Source: an uncultured Spirochaetaceae bacterium
GTDB taxonomy: Bacteria > Spirochaetota > Spirochaetia > Sphaerochaetales > Sphaerochaetaceae
Length of the DNA stretch: 43,309 nt
Assembly: GCA_944392935.1 (NCBI GenBank)
Contig: CALXYI010000051.1
Coordinates: forward strand, 1 to 43,309
Direction: 5' to 3'
Shown: in pieces, positions 1-9,160 of the stretch
Layout: every line of letters begins with the position of its first letter
Position numbering within the stretch: the first letter of the stretch is position 1
The notes under the pieces: model-generated
Told to the model about the DNA's origin: nothing
The model's database searches: none
The model's input: the letters and a program-made list of their open reading frames with translations, nothing else
Made by a program: the position numbers and the translations under genes

Positions 1-692
1 GCCGAGCGTAGGCCCATCTCCTCCTCGGGATCCCTTGTGATGTACTGGATCTTCACACCCAGCGACAGCCTTATCATTTCAGGAAGCACCGCGGCATCGC
101 GGCGGAGCACGCTGTCCCTGTTCTGCGTGAGGAAGCCATGAAGCGTGCGGTCCGCGGAAAGGAAGGCATGCTTCACAACTTCACCAAGCCCGCACATATA
201 CTCCTTCACAGGAAGAGTCGAAAGCGTCTCCGGGACTATGAGGACGCTCTCTGCAGGATGGAATGTGCCGACCATGTTCTTCGCACCGCCGTAATCGATG
301 CCCGTCTTTCCGCCGAGCGTCGCATCAACCATGGAAAGCAGCGTTGTCGGCACCAGGATGCAGCGCGCGCCGCGCATGTATATGGATGAGGCGAATGCCG
401 TCATATCGAGGATGACCCCGCCGCCGACAGCCACGAATGCTGAATCGCGGGCAAGGCCATGCGACAGGGCGGATGACAGTATGCGATCGATGCTCTCCCA
501 TCTCTTCTCACTCTCCCCCGGGGGAAGCACGAGGAGCGTGTCTCCCTGCGGAGCGTATGAGGATGAATTCGAATCGGCGACGAGGATGGAATCCCTGAAT
601 GAAGCGAGCTTATCATGCAGCTCCTCCAGCGGAAGGAGGAAGACATCTGTCGAGGCTCCGCCTCCGAGCGGAACGGTAAAGAGCTTTTCCAT
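1..692 (-). CDS. aroB: 3-dehydroquinate synthase, 3' part cut off by window edge
   Basis: The minus strand from ATG at 690-692 is open for 230 codons to the left edge and translates as 3-dehydroquinate synthase. This cytoplasmic, NAD- and metal-dependent enzyme converts DAHP to 3-dehydroquinate in the shikimate pathway. Visible family motifs are the NAD-binding GGGVILD segment, the VPTTLL then GGKTGIDY stretch, the KNMVGTFH segment, and GLGEVVKHAF, which carries the metal and active-site Glu/Lys/His region. The last visible residues (DPEEEMGLRS) match the region just before the second metal-ligand motif LNLGHTFGH, so roughly the last third lies outside the window. It diverges from the cysteine desulfurase gene with an 80 bp gap. 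No SD is present before the ATG; a TATCAT hexamer lies 6 nt upstream. The identification is firm. Confidence 0.93.
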   Translation of the reverse strand, partial: MEKLFTVPLGGGASTDVFLLPLEELHDKLASFRDSILVADSNSSSYAPQGDTLLVLPPGESEKRWESIDRILSSALSHGLARDSAFVAVGGGVILDMTAFASSIYMRGARCILVPTTLLSMVDATLGGKTGIDYGGAKNMVGTFHPAESVLIVPETLSTLPVKEYMCGLGEVVKHAFLSADRTLHGFLTQNRDSVLRRDAAVLPEMIRLSLGVKIQYITRDPEEEMGLRS

Positions 693-698
693 ACCCGG

Positions 699-727
699 AT
701 GATAGCCGAGAGGAAAATGAAGGAAAA
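699..727 (-). promoter_or_regulatory. aroB promoter, leaderless type
   Basis: On the minus strand TATCAT (699-704) is followed by exactly six bases (CCGGGT) and then the aroB ATG. A weak -35 (TTTTCC at 722-727) lies 17 bp upstream. The spacing puts the expected +1 on the A of ATG, and no SD is seen. The promoter is inferred from sequence only. Confidence 0.45.
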
Positions 728-736
728 GGGCGCACC

Positions 737-765
737 TTGCAAAACAGGCGGAATATCTGTGTAAT
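737..765 (+). promoter_or_regulatory. Promoter of the cysteine desulfurase operon, leaderless type
   Basis: TTGCAA (737-742) and TGTAAT (760-765) are separated by 17 bp. Seven bases separate the -10 from the ATG at 773, and there is no purine-rich SD between them. The predicted transcript would begin at or next to the start codon. Confidence 0.5.
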
Positions 766-772
766 CTAGACC

Positions 773-1900
773 ATGGATCTCTACTTCGACAACGCGGCAA
801 CCACGCGCATCTCGGAAAATGCGCTGGCAGCCTACGCATATGCATCCATCAATTACCCCGCCAATCCATCATCGGTGCATAAGGCAGGGCTTGAGGCAAA
901 GCGGAAGCTTGAGGAAGAGAGGGCGCGGATCGCCTCGCTCATGGGCACAAGGCCGGAATCCCTCTTCTTCACGTCAGGAGCCACCGAATCGATTGCGACG
1001 GTGCTCTCATCGCTCCTGCTGACCACCCATGGCAAGGTGATCATCTCCAGCATAGAGCATGAGGCTGTCTCATCATGGCTTCCTGCTCTCAGGGAGCATG
1101 GATGGAAGGCTGCGGTGCTGCGCGCAAGGAACGGCTTCGTAAGCCCGGAGGATCTCAGGGCGGAGCTCACACCCGACACGAAGGCAGTCGCGGTGATGTC
1201 GGTGAACAACGTCACAGGAGCCATACAGCCCATCCCGGAGCTTGTGCGCACGGTGCGGGAATACGAGAAGGAGGGAAAGAGGCATATTCTCTTCTTCTCC
1301 GACTCCGTCCAGGCTCTGGGCAAGGTCGATTTCCCCCTCGAGGGATCAGGGGTGGATGCCGCCTCGTTCTCAGGGCATAAGATAAACGGCCCAAGGGGAA
1401 TCGGGATGCTGTATCTCAGGCAGCCGCAGTCATTCCGCCCGCTCGCTCCCGCAGGAGGCCAGGAGAGAGGCAAGAGAGGCGGTACGGAGAACCTCCCTGC
1501 GATATCCGCGCTGCGCGCCGCCGTCGAGGAATGGCTTCCTGATGCGGAAGCGAACCGGAAGAGGATAGGCAGGATAAGGGAGAAGTGCATCAACGCTCTC
1601 CGGTCAATGGGGCTGAGGATACTCTCGCCAGAGGCTTCCTCGCCTTATATAATCTCATTCGCATCGCCGCTGCCATCAGAGGTATTCACGAGGATGCTGA
1701 GCGACAGAGGCGTGATGGCTTCATCCGGCTCCGCCTGCTCCAATAATGCCAGAGGAGAGGGAGAGAGGATACTCCTCGGGATGGGGATAAAGCCCCAGGA
1801 TGCGGCACGTGCGGTGCGCATCTCGTTCTCGAAGGATACGTCGGAAGAGGCAGCGGATGAACTCATCCGGATCATGGAGGAGACAGTCAATGGAAGATAA
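773..1900 (+). CDS. Cysteine desulfurase, NifS/IscS-like
   Basis: A 375-residue PLP enzyme that removes sulfur from cysteine and carries it as a persulfide. Seen: N-terminal YFDNAATT, the PLP-contact His near residue 95 (EHEAV), the PLP lysine K203 in SGHKINGPRG, GGTENLP near 237-242, and the catalytic cysteine C322 in SSGSACSNN. Length is normal for the group I/II enzymes of this fold. Its last 11 bp overlap thiI. That overlap argues strongly that its persulfide feeds ThiI for tRNA 4-thiouridine (and possibly thiazole) synthesis. No iscU or suf scaffold gene lies beside it, so a general Fe-S role cannot be inferred from context. It appears to start a short operon (desulfurase-thiI-permease) from a leaderless-type promoter. 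Whether to name it nifS or iscS is not decidable here. Confidence 0.92.
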   Translation: MDLYFDNAATTRISENALAAYAYASINYPANPSSVHKAGLEAKRKLEEERARIASLMGTRPESLFFTSGATESIATVLSSLLLTTHGKVIISSIEHEAVSSWLPALREHGWKAAVLRARNGFVSPEDLRAELTPDTKAVAVMSVNNVTGAIQPIPELVRTVREYEKEGKRHILFFSDSVQALGKVDFPLEGSGVDAASFSGHKINGPRGIGMLYLRQPQSFRPLAPAGGQERGKRGGTENLPAISALRAAVEEWLPDAEANRKRIGRIREKCINALRSMGLRILSPEASSPYIISFASPLPSEVFTRMLSDRGVMASSGSACSNNARGEGERILLGMGIKPQDAARAVRISFSKDTSEEAADELIRIMEETVNGR

Positions 1901-3083
1901 GCTATATCTCATAAAGGAAGGGGAGATCTCGCTCAAGGGCGGCAACAGGAATCTCTTCGAGAAGCAGCTGAGGCATAACATAAAGAACAAGCTCAGGCCC
2001 TATCACTCCGATATAACGAAGCAGAAGGGAAGGCTCTATGCAAGGATACCGGGAGATGTGCCTGACGATCTCATACGGAAGGCCCTCTCCACCACTTCCG
2101 GCATAACAGGATTCGCACGTGCTTATCCGGCAGCGAAGGATATCGAGGCGATGAAGGCGAAGGCTGCCGAGATACTCCCCCTCTCGGATTTCCCCGAAGG
2201 CGGGACGTTCCGCATAACAGTGAAGCGTGAGGACAAGACGTTCCCGATGAACTCGCACGAGGTCGCATGCACGCTGGCGGATACAGTATTCTCCCTCTAT
2301 CCTGGGATGAGCGTGGATCTCAGGAATCCGCAGCACACGCTCACATGCGAGATAAGGAACGATGTCTACCTCTACACAAGCGAGGAGAAGGGAGAGAGCG
2401 GGCTTCCATATGCCACGGCAGGAAAGGGCATGCTCCTGCTCTCAGGCGGCATCGACAGCCCTGTGGCTGGATACATGATGGCAAAGCGCGGAATGAAGCT
2501 CGATGCGATATACTTCCATGCATATCCGTACACATCCGAGCTTGCGCTCGAGAAAGTCAAGAAGCTCGCCTCCATCATAGCCCCGTATCTTGGCGGGCTC
2601 AGGCTCTTCGTCGTGCCGTTCACGGAGGGGCAGGTATACATCCGTGACCACGGGTACGAGGAAGAGTCGACGCTGATGTTCCGTGCAGCGATGATGCAGA
2701 CTGCCGAGAGGATAGCCAGAGCGGAGGATGCGAAGGCCATCGTCACGGGAGAGGCGCTTTCCCAGGTTGCTTCGCAGACGCTGGATGCCATGTCATTCAC
2801 CGACAGCATGACAGAGCTCCTGGTGCTCCGCCCCCTTGTAGGGATGGACAAGGAGGATATCACGGAGAAGGCACGGAGGATAGGCTCATACGAGACATCG
2901 ATACTCCCCTATGAGGACTGCTGCGTGGTCTTCTCCCCCAGGCATCCTGTCACGCACCCGGTGAAGGCCGTGGCCAGGAAGCATTTCGAGGAGCTCGGCA
3001 TGCAGGGCATCATCGATGAGGCGGTCAGGAACACCGAGGTCTTCTCATTCGATCCGATGGGAAGGGAGATCTGCGGGGAATGA
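1890..3083 (+). CDS. thiI: tRNA 4-thiouridine synthase ThiI
   Basis: A 397-residue protein starting at ATG 1890. An in-frame upstream ATG at 1800 lies inside the desulfurase gene and would add an unrelated Arg-rich leader. ThiI adenylates U8 of tRNA and exchanges it for sulfur taken from a desulfurase persulfide. Residues about 1-165 form the ferredoxin-like and THUMP domains. The PP-loop SGGIDS is at 185-190, followed by the adenylation domain with the PYEDCC segment near the C-terminal third. The protein ends after this domain, so the C-terminal rhodanese domain of the E. coli protein is absent, as in the Bacillus-type short form. Sulfur therefore probably passes directly from the overlapping desulfurase. 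The stop overlaps the next ATG in an ATGA arrangement. Confidence 0.95.
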   Translation: MEDKLYLIKEGEISLKGGNRNLFEKQLRHNIKNKLRPYHSDITKQKGRLYARIPGDVPDDLIRKALSTTSGITGFARAYPAAKDIEAMKAKAAEILPLSDFPEGGTFRITVKREDKTFPMNSHEVACTLADTVFSLYPGMSVDLRNPQHTLTCEIRNDVYLYTSEEKGESGLPYATAGKGMLLLSGGIDSPVAGYMMAKRGMKLDAIYFHAYPYTSELALEKVKKLASIIAPYLGGLRLFVVPFTEGQVYIRDHGYEEESTLMFRAAMMQTAERIARAEDAKAIVTGEALSQVASQTLDAMSFTDSMTELLVLRPLVGMDKEDITEKARRIGSYETSILPYEDCCVVFSPRHPVTHPVKAVARKHFEELGMQGIIDEAVRNTEVFSFDPMGREICGE

Positions 3084-4207
3084 GAAGGACAGCATCATAC
3101 CTCAGCAGCCACATGCTCCTTCCGATATCGCTTGCGCTCATGGCAGCGGGCTTCATCATCACGCCTCCCACCGGGGAGATGATTGTGTCGCTCAGATGGG
3201 ATGGGATCGCGATGATAGCGGTAACGACGCTCGCAGTCGCCGGCCTGAGGAAGGAGAATGCCCTGGCTCCGCTCGTGAAGGCCTCGGATGCCTTCATCCA
3301 CACCGGTTCGCTCATCGCATTCCTCACAGCCGTCTCCTTCCTGCTCTCCGCATTCATATCATCGCTTGCGTCCATCATGCTGTTCCTGCCATCGGCAGTC
3401 TCGGTTCTCAGGGACAGGGAAAGGGAGGACCTGATTCCGAAAGCGGCGGCGATCATGGCAGTGGCAGCCTCATCCGGAGGGCTCCTGCTTCCATCGGGAA
3501 GCCTCCAGAACATGCTTCTCTCCGGGACGCTTGGAGAAGGCGGATCATTCATGCTCCTGATGATGCCATACGCAGCGGCCTCGCTTCCCCTGATTGCCAT
3601 TATCCTGGTCCTGCTCCTTGGCAGGAGGACGGGAGAGCGCATCTACGTGGAAAGGAGCGCAGACGCGGGCGAGGAAGGACCGCTGGGGATGAAGATGCTC
3701 TACATCTGCTATGCATTCATATCGATACTGGCATCCTTCGGGTTCTTCTCATGGTTCGATGTCCTCGTGCTCTTCCTGGCGATATCCCTGGCATTCGACA
3801 GATCCGTCTTCATCAGGGCGGATTACTCGCTGCTCCTCTCCTCCATCTTCCTGTCGGCAGCAGGTGCCTCGGCCTCGCCTCTCATCGCGCGCATCCTCGG
3901 GGATGGCGCATTCTGGAAGGCTGTGCTGCTGTCGGAGATCACAGGATCGCTCCCTGCAGCGGCAGCGGCATCAGGGCATCTCGGAGCGGCTGAGCTTATC
4001 GAGGCGGTGAATATAGGAGCATTCGGCACGCTCGTGCAGCTGCCGGCCGTGGCGGCTTTCCGCATAGTCGGGAAGAACGGCAGGAAGGAATTCGCTCTTC
4101 TTTACACAATCTCATCCGCCATTCTGCTCATTGTGTTCATTACTATGCATATAGCTGCAAGCTGCCGGCTTGCCCAATCCCCTGTTTTCACTATAATTTC
4201 ATACTGA
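3080..4207 (+). CDS. Putative IT-superfamily (ArsB/NhaD/citrate-type) permease
   Basis: A 375-residue, very hydrophobic protein with about 10 predicted membrane spans and short charged loops. The segments near residues 75-150 (loop LRDREREDLIPKAAAIM, then SGGLLLPSGSLQN) resemble the first half of ArsB/NhaD/SLC13-type ion transporters, where a helical hairpin with a GNPQN-like turn forms the substrate site. Here the turn reads GSLQN. The second half repeats a similar Ser/Ala-rich hairpin (LSAAGASASPLIAR). The start overlaps the thiI stop by 4 bp, so it is probably translationally coupled to the desulfurase-thiI pair. The substrate is unknown, and the family call rests on general architecture, so it is tentative. 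Its 3' end contains the promoter of the downstream activase gene. Confidence 0.55.
   Translation: MRRTASYLSSHMLLPISLALMAAGFIITPPTGEMIVSLRWDGIAMIAVTTLAVAGLRKENALAPLVKASDAFIHTGSLIAFLTAVSFLLSAFISSLASIMLFLPSAVSVLRDREREDLIPKAAAIMAVAASSGGLLLPSGSLQNMLLSGTLGEGGSFMLLMMPYAAASLPLIAIILVLLLGRRTGERIYVERSADAGEEGPLGMKMLYICYAFISILASFGFFSWFDVLVLFLAISLAFDRSVFIRADYSLLLSSIFLSAAGASASPLIARILGDGAFWKAVLLSEITGSLPAAAAASGHLGAAELIEAVNIGAFGTLVQLPAVAAFRIVGKNGRKEFALLYTISSAILLIVFITMHIAASCRLAQSPVFTIISY
4170..4197 (+). promoter_or_regulatory. Internal promoter for the activase operon
   Basis: TTGCCC (4170-4175), a 16 bp spacer and a perfect TATAAT (4192-4197) lie inside the end of the permease gene. Only 11 bases separate the -10 from the ATG at 4209, and no SD is visible. 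The leader would be about 0-5 nt. Confidence 0.55.
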
Positions 4208-4208
4208 T

Positions 4209-7121
4209 ATGCTGAGAATCGGAATCGATGTTGGCTCTACGACAATGAAGACTGTAGCCCTCGGCGAGGACAACGCCCTGGTCTACAGCGACTACCAGCG
4301 CCATCGCTCCCAGATAATAGATAAAGGCAGGGAGATGCTCTCTGCGATGATGGAGAAGCTCGGGGATGAGGATGTTGTGATATCCCTCTCCGGTTCAGCA
4401 GGAATGGGCCTTGCGGAAGCCGCAGGGATACCGTTCGTGCAGGAAGTATACGCAACCCGCACAGCCGCGAAGGCATTCATACCTGATACCGATACGATCA
4501 TAGAGCTCGGAGGGGAGGATGCGAAGATCCTCTTCCTGAAGCACGGCCTCGAGGTCAGGATGAACGGCACATGCGCAGGAGGCACAGGTGCATTCATAGA
4601 CCAGATGGCAACTCTGCTAGGCATAGGCATGGAGGATATGAATGCGCTCTCGGAGAAATCCACGGAGATCTACACCATAGCCTCCAGATGCGGCGTGTTC
4701 GCGAAGTCAGACATACAGCCGCTCATAAACCAGGGCGCGAAGACGGAGGATATAGCCTCCTCCATCCTTGTCGCCGTCGTCAACCAGACGATAGCGGGGC
4801 TCGCCCAGGGCAGGAAGATAGAGGGGAAGGTCATATACCTCGGCGGTCCTCTCACATTCATACCGCGCCTGCGCTGGTTCTTCGATCAGGCCATCGGCAC
4901 AGAGGGCATATGCCCTGAGAACTCGCTCTACTTCGTCGCGATGGGGTCCGCGCTCTCCCCTAATGGGAAGAAGATGCGGATATCCGAGGTGATAAAGGCA
5001 CTGGAGAGCTACAGGGGGAAATCAAGCTTCATCAAGCTTGATCCGCTTTTCATCAGCACGGAGGAATACGAGGCATTCAGGGAAAGGCATTCGAAGGCAT
5101 GCGTCCCCACCCGCGACCCGAGGACGTACAGCGGCAGGGCCTATCTCGGCATCGATGCAGGATCGACGACGATAAAGACATGCCTCCTGGCTGAGAACGG
5201 GGATCTGCTCCTGTCGAGATACAGCCCGAACAACGGGAATCCCGTGCAGGCCATACATTCGTTCCTTTCCACGCTGTATGAGAACTATCCGGATATAACG
5301 ATAGCCTCATCGGCATCCACCGGATATGGCGAGGATCTCCTGAGATCCGCATTCTCGCTCGATTATTCCCTTGTGGAGACCGAGGCGCATTTCATTGGCG
5401 CAAAGCACTTCATGAGCGATGTCGACTTCATAATCGATATCGGGGGACAGGACATAAAATGCTTCAGGATAAGGGATGGCGTCATAGACGATATCTTCCT
5501 CAATGAGGCCTGCTCATCGGGCTGCGGATCGTTCCTGCAGACATTCGCGAATGCGCTCGGGAAGTCCGCGCAGGAGTTCGCCCAGCTCGCCATCACGGCC
5601 GCCGCGCCTGTCGATCTCGGCTCGAGATGCACTGTCTTCATGAACTCATCGGTCAAGCAGGCGCAGAAGGATGGCGCATCGATCAATGATATATCCGCGG
5701 GGCTGGCGATCAGCGTCGTGAAGAATGCCCTCTACAAGGTCATAAGGACATCGAATCCGGATGAGCTCGGGCACAGGATAGTGGTCCAGGGCGGAACGTT
5801 CCTCAACGATGCCGTCCTGCGTGCATTCGAGAAGGAGCTGGGGCTCGAGGTCGTAAGGCCGCAGATCGCAGGGCTGATGGGTGCCTATGGAGCAGCTCTC
5901 TATGCCCAGCTGATGGCAGAGCGGAACAGCCTGGCCAGGTCCTCGATAGTCGGCAAGGAAGAGCTCGACACCCTCACGCATACGGTGAAGAACATAAGGT
6001 GCAATGGCTGCACGAACCACTGCCTCCTGACAATAAACTCATTCGGCACCAAAAGGCGGCTCATATCAGGCAACAGATGCGAGCGTCCTGTCACAGGCAA
6101 GGCACCTGCCGCAGCATCGAGATACGACCTCTATGCATTCAAGCAGGAGCTGCTGGAGAGCTACAGGGAACGCAAGGGCGGAAGAAAGGGGACCATCGGG
6201 CTGCCGCTTGCACTCGGGATGTACGAGCTGCTGCCCTTCTACACAACGCTCTTCCAGGAGCTCGGATACGATACGGTCGTCTCGCCTTTCTCATCGCGCG
6301 ATCTCTATATCCATGGCCAGGCTTCGATCCCATCAGATACCGTATGCTTCCCTGCGAAGCTGATGCACGGGCATGTGCAGTACCTCGTGGACCAGAAGGT
6401 GGACAGGATATTCATCCCATGCTCGAGCTACAATATCGATGAGGAGAAGGGGAACAACCACTTCAACTGCCCGGTAGTCGCTTACTACGGGGAGGTCATA
6501 AAGGGCAATCAGGACCTGAACGGAATCCCGCTTACGCTCGCATACATCTCCCTCGAGCATCCGGATCACCTCGCAAGGCGCATCTCGGAGATATTCGGAG
6601 TGCATCGCAAGGAAGCCAGGCGTGCGATAGACTCTGCCTTCGAGGAGCTGGGGGTATACAGGCAGAAGATAAACGACAGAGGGCTTGAGATAATCCAGAC
6701 ATCCCTTGCGGAGAAGAGGCCGATCATAGTGCTTGCCGGACGCCCGTACCACACCGACCCGGAGATCAACCACGGCATCGACCGCATGATAGTCCAGCTC
6801 GGAGCCTCCGTCATAACGGAGGATTCAGTTGCGGCCCTCATCGGCAAGGGGCATTTCGGAGTGCTGAACCAGTGGACATACCATGCACGCATGTATGACG
6901 CCGCACGGTATGTGGCAGAGCATCGGGAGATGAATCTCGTGCAGCTCGTATCATTCGGGTGCGGGCTGGATGCGGTCACAACCGATGAGGTCAAGGACAT
7001 ACTCAGAAGCCGGGACAGGATATACACCCAGATAAAGATCGACGAGATCACCAATCTGGGAGCGGTGAAGATCAGGATGAGATCGCTCTTTGCCGCGCTT
7101 GAGATGGAAGAGAGCAGATAA
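4209..7121 (+). CDS. Double 2-hydroxyacyl-CoA dehydratase activase (tandem BadF/BadG/HgdC domains + DUF2229)
   Basis: A 970-residue protein with two ASKHA-fold ATPase domains in tandem. Domain 1 (about 1-260) has the phosphate loop GIDVGSTTMK and cysteines C122 (GTCAGGTG) and C161 (SRCGVF), the pair that bridges a [4Fe-4S] cluster in the HgdC homodimer. Domain 2 (about 310-570) repeats this with GIDAGSTTIK, C435/C439 and C474. A Cys cluster follows at 598, 601, 605 and 624, then a DUF2229 region (about 640-960) with GMYELLPF and CFPAKLMHGH motifs. In known relatives ATP hydrolysis drives electron transfer to a dehydratase or double-cubane-cluster partner. In many Firmicutes a single polypeptide of about 1,400 residues also contains the partner domain; here that part is the next, 1-bp-overlapping gene. 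The physiological substrate of this fused clade is not established. Confidence 0.88.
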   Translation: MLRIGIDVGSTTMKTVALGEDNALVYSDYQRHRSQIIDKGREMLSAMMEKLGDEDVVISLSGSAGMGLAEAAGIPFVQEVYATRTAAKAFIPDTDTIIELGGEDAKILFLKHGLEVRMNGTCAGGTGAFIDQMATLLGIGMEDMNALSEKSTEIYTIASRCGVFAKSDIQPLINQGAKTEDIASSILVAVVNQTIAGLAQGRKIEGKVIYLGGPLTFIPRLRWFFDQAIGTEGICPENSLYFVAMGSALSPNGKKMRISEVIKALESYRGKSSFIKLDPLFISTEEYEAFRERHSKACVPTRDPRTYSGRAYLGIDAGSTTIKTCLLAENGDLLLSRYSPNNGNPVQAIHSFLSTLYENYPDITIASSASTGYGEDLLRSAFSLDYSLVETEAHFIGAKHFMSDVDFIIDIGGQDIKCFRIRDGVIDDIFLNEACSSGCGSFLQTFANALGKSAQEFAQLAITAAAPVDLGSRCTVFMNSSVKQAQKDGASINDISAGLAISVVKNALYKVIRTSNPDELGHRIVVQGGTFLNDAVLRAFEKELGLEVVRPQIAGLMGAYGAALYAQLMAERNSLARSSIVGKEELDTLTHTVKNIRCNGCTNHCLLTINSFGTKRRLISGNRCERPVTGKAPAAASRYDLYAFKQELLESYRERKGGRKGTIGLPLALGMYELLPFYTTLFQELGYDTVVSPFSSRDLYIHGQASIPSDTVCFPAKLMHGHVQYLVDQKVDRIFIPCSSYNIDEEKGNNHFNCPVVAYYGEVIKGNQDLNGIPLTLAYISLEHPDHLARRISEIFGVHRKEARRAIDSAFEELGVYRQKINDRGLEIIQTSLAEKRPIIVLAGRPYHTDPEINHGIDRMIVQLGASVITEDSVAALIGKGHFGVLNQWTYHARMYDAARYVAEHREMNLVQLVSFGCGLDAVTTDEVKDILRSRDRIYTQIKIDEITNLGAVKIRMRSLFAALEMEESR

Positions 7122-8386
7122 TGGAAAGAAAGGCATTCACAGAGGAGATGAAGAAGGATGGATGGACGATAGTCATCCCGAACATGTCCCCGGTACACTT
7201 CGATATAATGAAGAGGATATTCATCAACCACGGCTACAGGCCGCTGCTGCTTGAGAACTCCTCCCCTTCCGTGATACAGGAAGGCCTGAAGTACGTACAT
7301 AACGATATGTGCTATCCTGCCCTGCTTGTGATCGGGCAGATGATAGATGCAATCCACCGCGGTCTTGTCGACAAGGACCGCTGCGCCCTGATAATCTCCC
7401 AGACAGGCGGTGGCTGCAGGGCCTCCAACTACTACTTCCTGCTTATAAAGGCGCTGGAGAGGGCCGGATTGGGGAATATACCCGTGATATCGGCGAACCT
7501 GCAGGGAATGAACTCGAATCCCGGATTCAGGATCAGCTTCCCCATGCTTGTCCAGGCATTCACGGCCCTTGTCTATGGCGACCTCCTGATGCTCCTCTCA
7601 AACCAGACAAGGCCCTATGAGATAAACAAAGGCGATACCGACAAGGTGATTGCAAAATGGACCGATATCCTAGGCGACTGCTATGAGAGGAACAGAGGAT
7701 ATTTCTGGGGCAGCATGAAGCGGAAGCTCAACCAGATCTCCGATGACTTCGCAGCTGTCCCCGTAAAGCGCACCCCGAAGGTCAAGGTCGGAGTTGTCGG
7801 GGAGATATACATGAAGTACTCCCGCCTTGGCAACAGCGATCTCCAGGGCTTCCTGGAAAGCGAGGACTGCGAGGTGATGCTGCCTGCGATGATGGGCTTC
7901 GTGCTCTATTGCTTCTCGAACGGGATAAAGGATGAGGAGTACTATGGAGGAAGGGGAAGGTACGCATTCCTCATGAAGCACTTCGGCATGCCGATCCTCT
8001 CCATAGTCGAGAAGTGGTCTGAGAATGCAGTGAAGAGGCATGGGGAATTCCATACAGCTGCCACATTCAGCGAGCTTGAGGCTTTCGGGGAGAAGTTCAT
8101 CGACCGCGGATGCAAGATGGGAGAAGGATGGCTGCTGACGGCGGAGATGGTTGAGCTCATAGAGAAAGGCTACGACAACATCGTCTGCACACAGCCCTTC
8201 GGCTGCCTGCCCAACCATATCTGCGGCAAGGGAATGATAAGGCCTCTCAAGGAGGCATATCCTGACTCCAACATCGTTCCGATCGACTACGATCCATCTG
8301 CGACGAAGGTGAATCAGGAGAACAGGATAAAGCTCATGCTCGCAGTTGCGAGGGAGAAGCTCGAGACAGGCAATCCAACAGCCTGA
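7121..8386 (+). CDS. 2-hydroxyacyl-CoA dehydratase / double-cubane-cluster-like partner protein
   Basis: A 421-residue protein of the 2-hydroxyglutaryl-CoA dehydratase D-component family. Its start codon shares one base with the activase stop (TAATG), so it is co-translated as the electron acceptor of that activase. Candidate iron-sulfur ligands are C64 (NDMCYPA), C99 (GGGCRAS), and C356, C362 and C368 in VCTQPFGCLPNHICGKG. No CoA-transferase, acyl-CoA dehydrogenase or amino-acid fermentation gene lies nearby. A classical 2-hydroxyglutarate pathway is therefore not supported. A low-potential reductase of the double-cubane-cluster type is an alternative. The family call is firm; the substrate is unknown. 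Confidence 0.85.
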   Translation: MERKAFTEEMKKDGWTIVIPNMSPVHFDIMKRIFINHGYRPLLLENSSPSVIQEGLKYVHNDMCYPALLVIGQMIDAIHRGLVDKDRCALIISQTGGGCRASNYYFLLIKALERAGLGNIPVISANLQGMNSNPGFRISFPMLVQAFTALVYGDLLMLLSNQTRPYEINKGDTDKVIAKWTDILGDCYERNRGYFWGSMKRKLNQISDDFAAVPVKRTPKVKVGVVGEIYMKYSRLGNSDLQGFLESEDCEVMLPAMMGFVLYCFSNGIKDEEYYGGRGRYAFLMKHFGMPILSIVEKWSENAVKRHGEFHTAATFSELEAFGEKFIDRGCKMGEGWLLTAEMVELIEKGYDNIVCTQPFGCLPNHICGKGMIRPLKEAYPDSNIVPIDYDPSATKVNQENRIKLMLAVAREKLETGNPTA

Positions 8387-8442
8387 TACCACTTCCCGCT
8401 GAGCTGATAAGGCTGTATCATCGTCCCTTGTCGGAGAGAATG

Positions 8443-9084
8443 ATGGACAGCCTTTTCTGGAAGCGTTTCTGGATAATGACAATCGGCGTGCTTGGAATGG
8501 GGGCTTTCCTTTCCCTTCTTCTCCAGGCAGGCTATGGAGTGGATACATCAGCCTTCATGAACTCATCCCTGTCGCAGAGGATCGGGATACCGCTGGGCAC
8601 CGTGCTCCTTGCAACGAACATCATCCTCTTCATACCGCAGCTTATCTGGGGAAGGAAGCTCATAGGAATAGGCACGATAGTGAATATGACTCTCATCGGC
8701 TACACATCCGACTTCTGCACGATGCTTGAGGAGAGATATATCTCCCCTGCCTTTTTCATCGATCAGCCATCTCGTGCGATCCTCTTCATGCTTTCGCTTG
8801 CGGGCTTCCTCTTCTTCGCGGCGCTCTACATGAATGCCGGCCTCGGGCAGGCTCCCTATGATTCCATCCCCACAATGCTGAGCAGGAGGACAGGACTGCC
8901 ATTCTTCGCAGTGCGCATGGCATGGGACTTCCTGACAATCGCTCTCGGCATCCTCGCCGGAGGCCATCTGACCATAGGCACCGTGCTGATGGCCCTCACC
9001 ATAGGCCCCACGGTCGCATGGATAGGAAAGCATCTGCTGCCGATTCCTATTGATGATTCCCGGCCTGTGCCTATCTCCAGATGA
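8443..9084 (+). CDS. YczE/YitT-type integral membrane protein
   Basis: A protein of about 213 residues with five or six hydrophobic spans. It contains the NAGLGQAPYDSIPTMLSRRTG and ITIGPTVAW-like segments typical of the YczE/YyaS/YitT family, whose biochemical role is not known. I place the start at ATG 8443 because GGAGAG (8433-8438) lies 4 nt upstream. ATG 8440 and TTG 8428 are in frame and possible. It stands 56 bp after the dehydratase-like gene, on the same strand, so it may be read through from that operon. It is followed by an accessory patch. Confidence 0.7.
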   Translation: MDSLFWKRFWIMTIGVLGMGAFLSLLLQAGYGVDTSAFMNSSLSQRIGIPLGTVLLATNIILFIPQLIWGRKLIGIGTIVNMTLIGYTSDFCTMLEERYISPAFFIDQPSRAILFMLSLAGFLFFAALYMNAGLGQAPYDSIPTMLSRRTGLPFFAVRMAWDFLTIALGILAGGHLTIGTVLMALTIGPTVAWIGKHLLPIPIDDSRPVPISR

Positions 9085-9160
9085 TCCTTCTGCCGGAATC
9101 AGCATATCAGAGCCGGAATCAAAGATTCCCGAAGCGCTGCTTTGGATTTTCGCGATAATC

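Noticed and set aside
401..742. A 113-codon minus-strand frame upstream of nifS
   Set aside because: It overlaps the aroB reading frame in another phase; AroB motifs show which frame is real.
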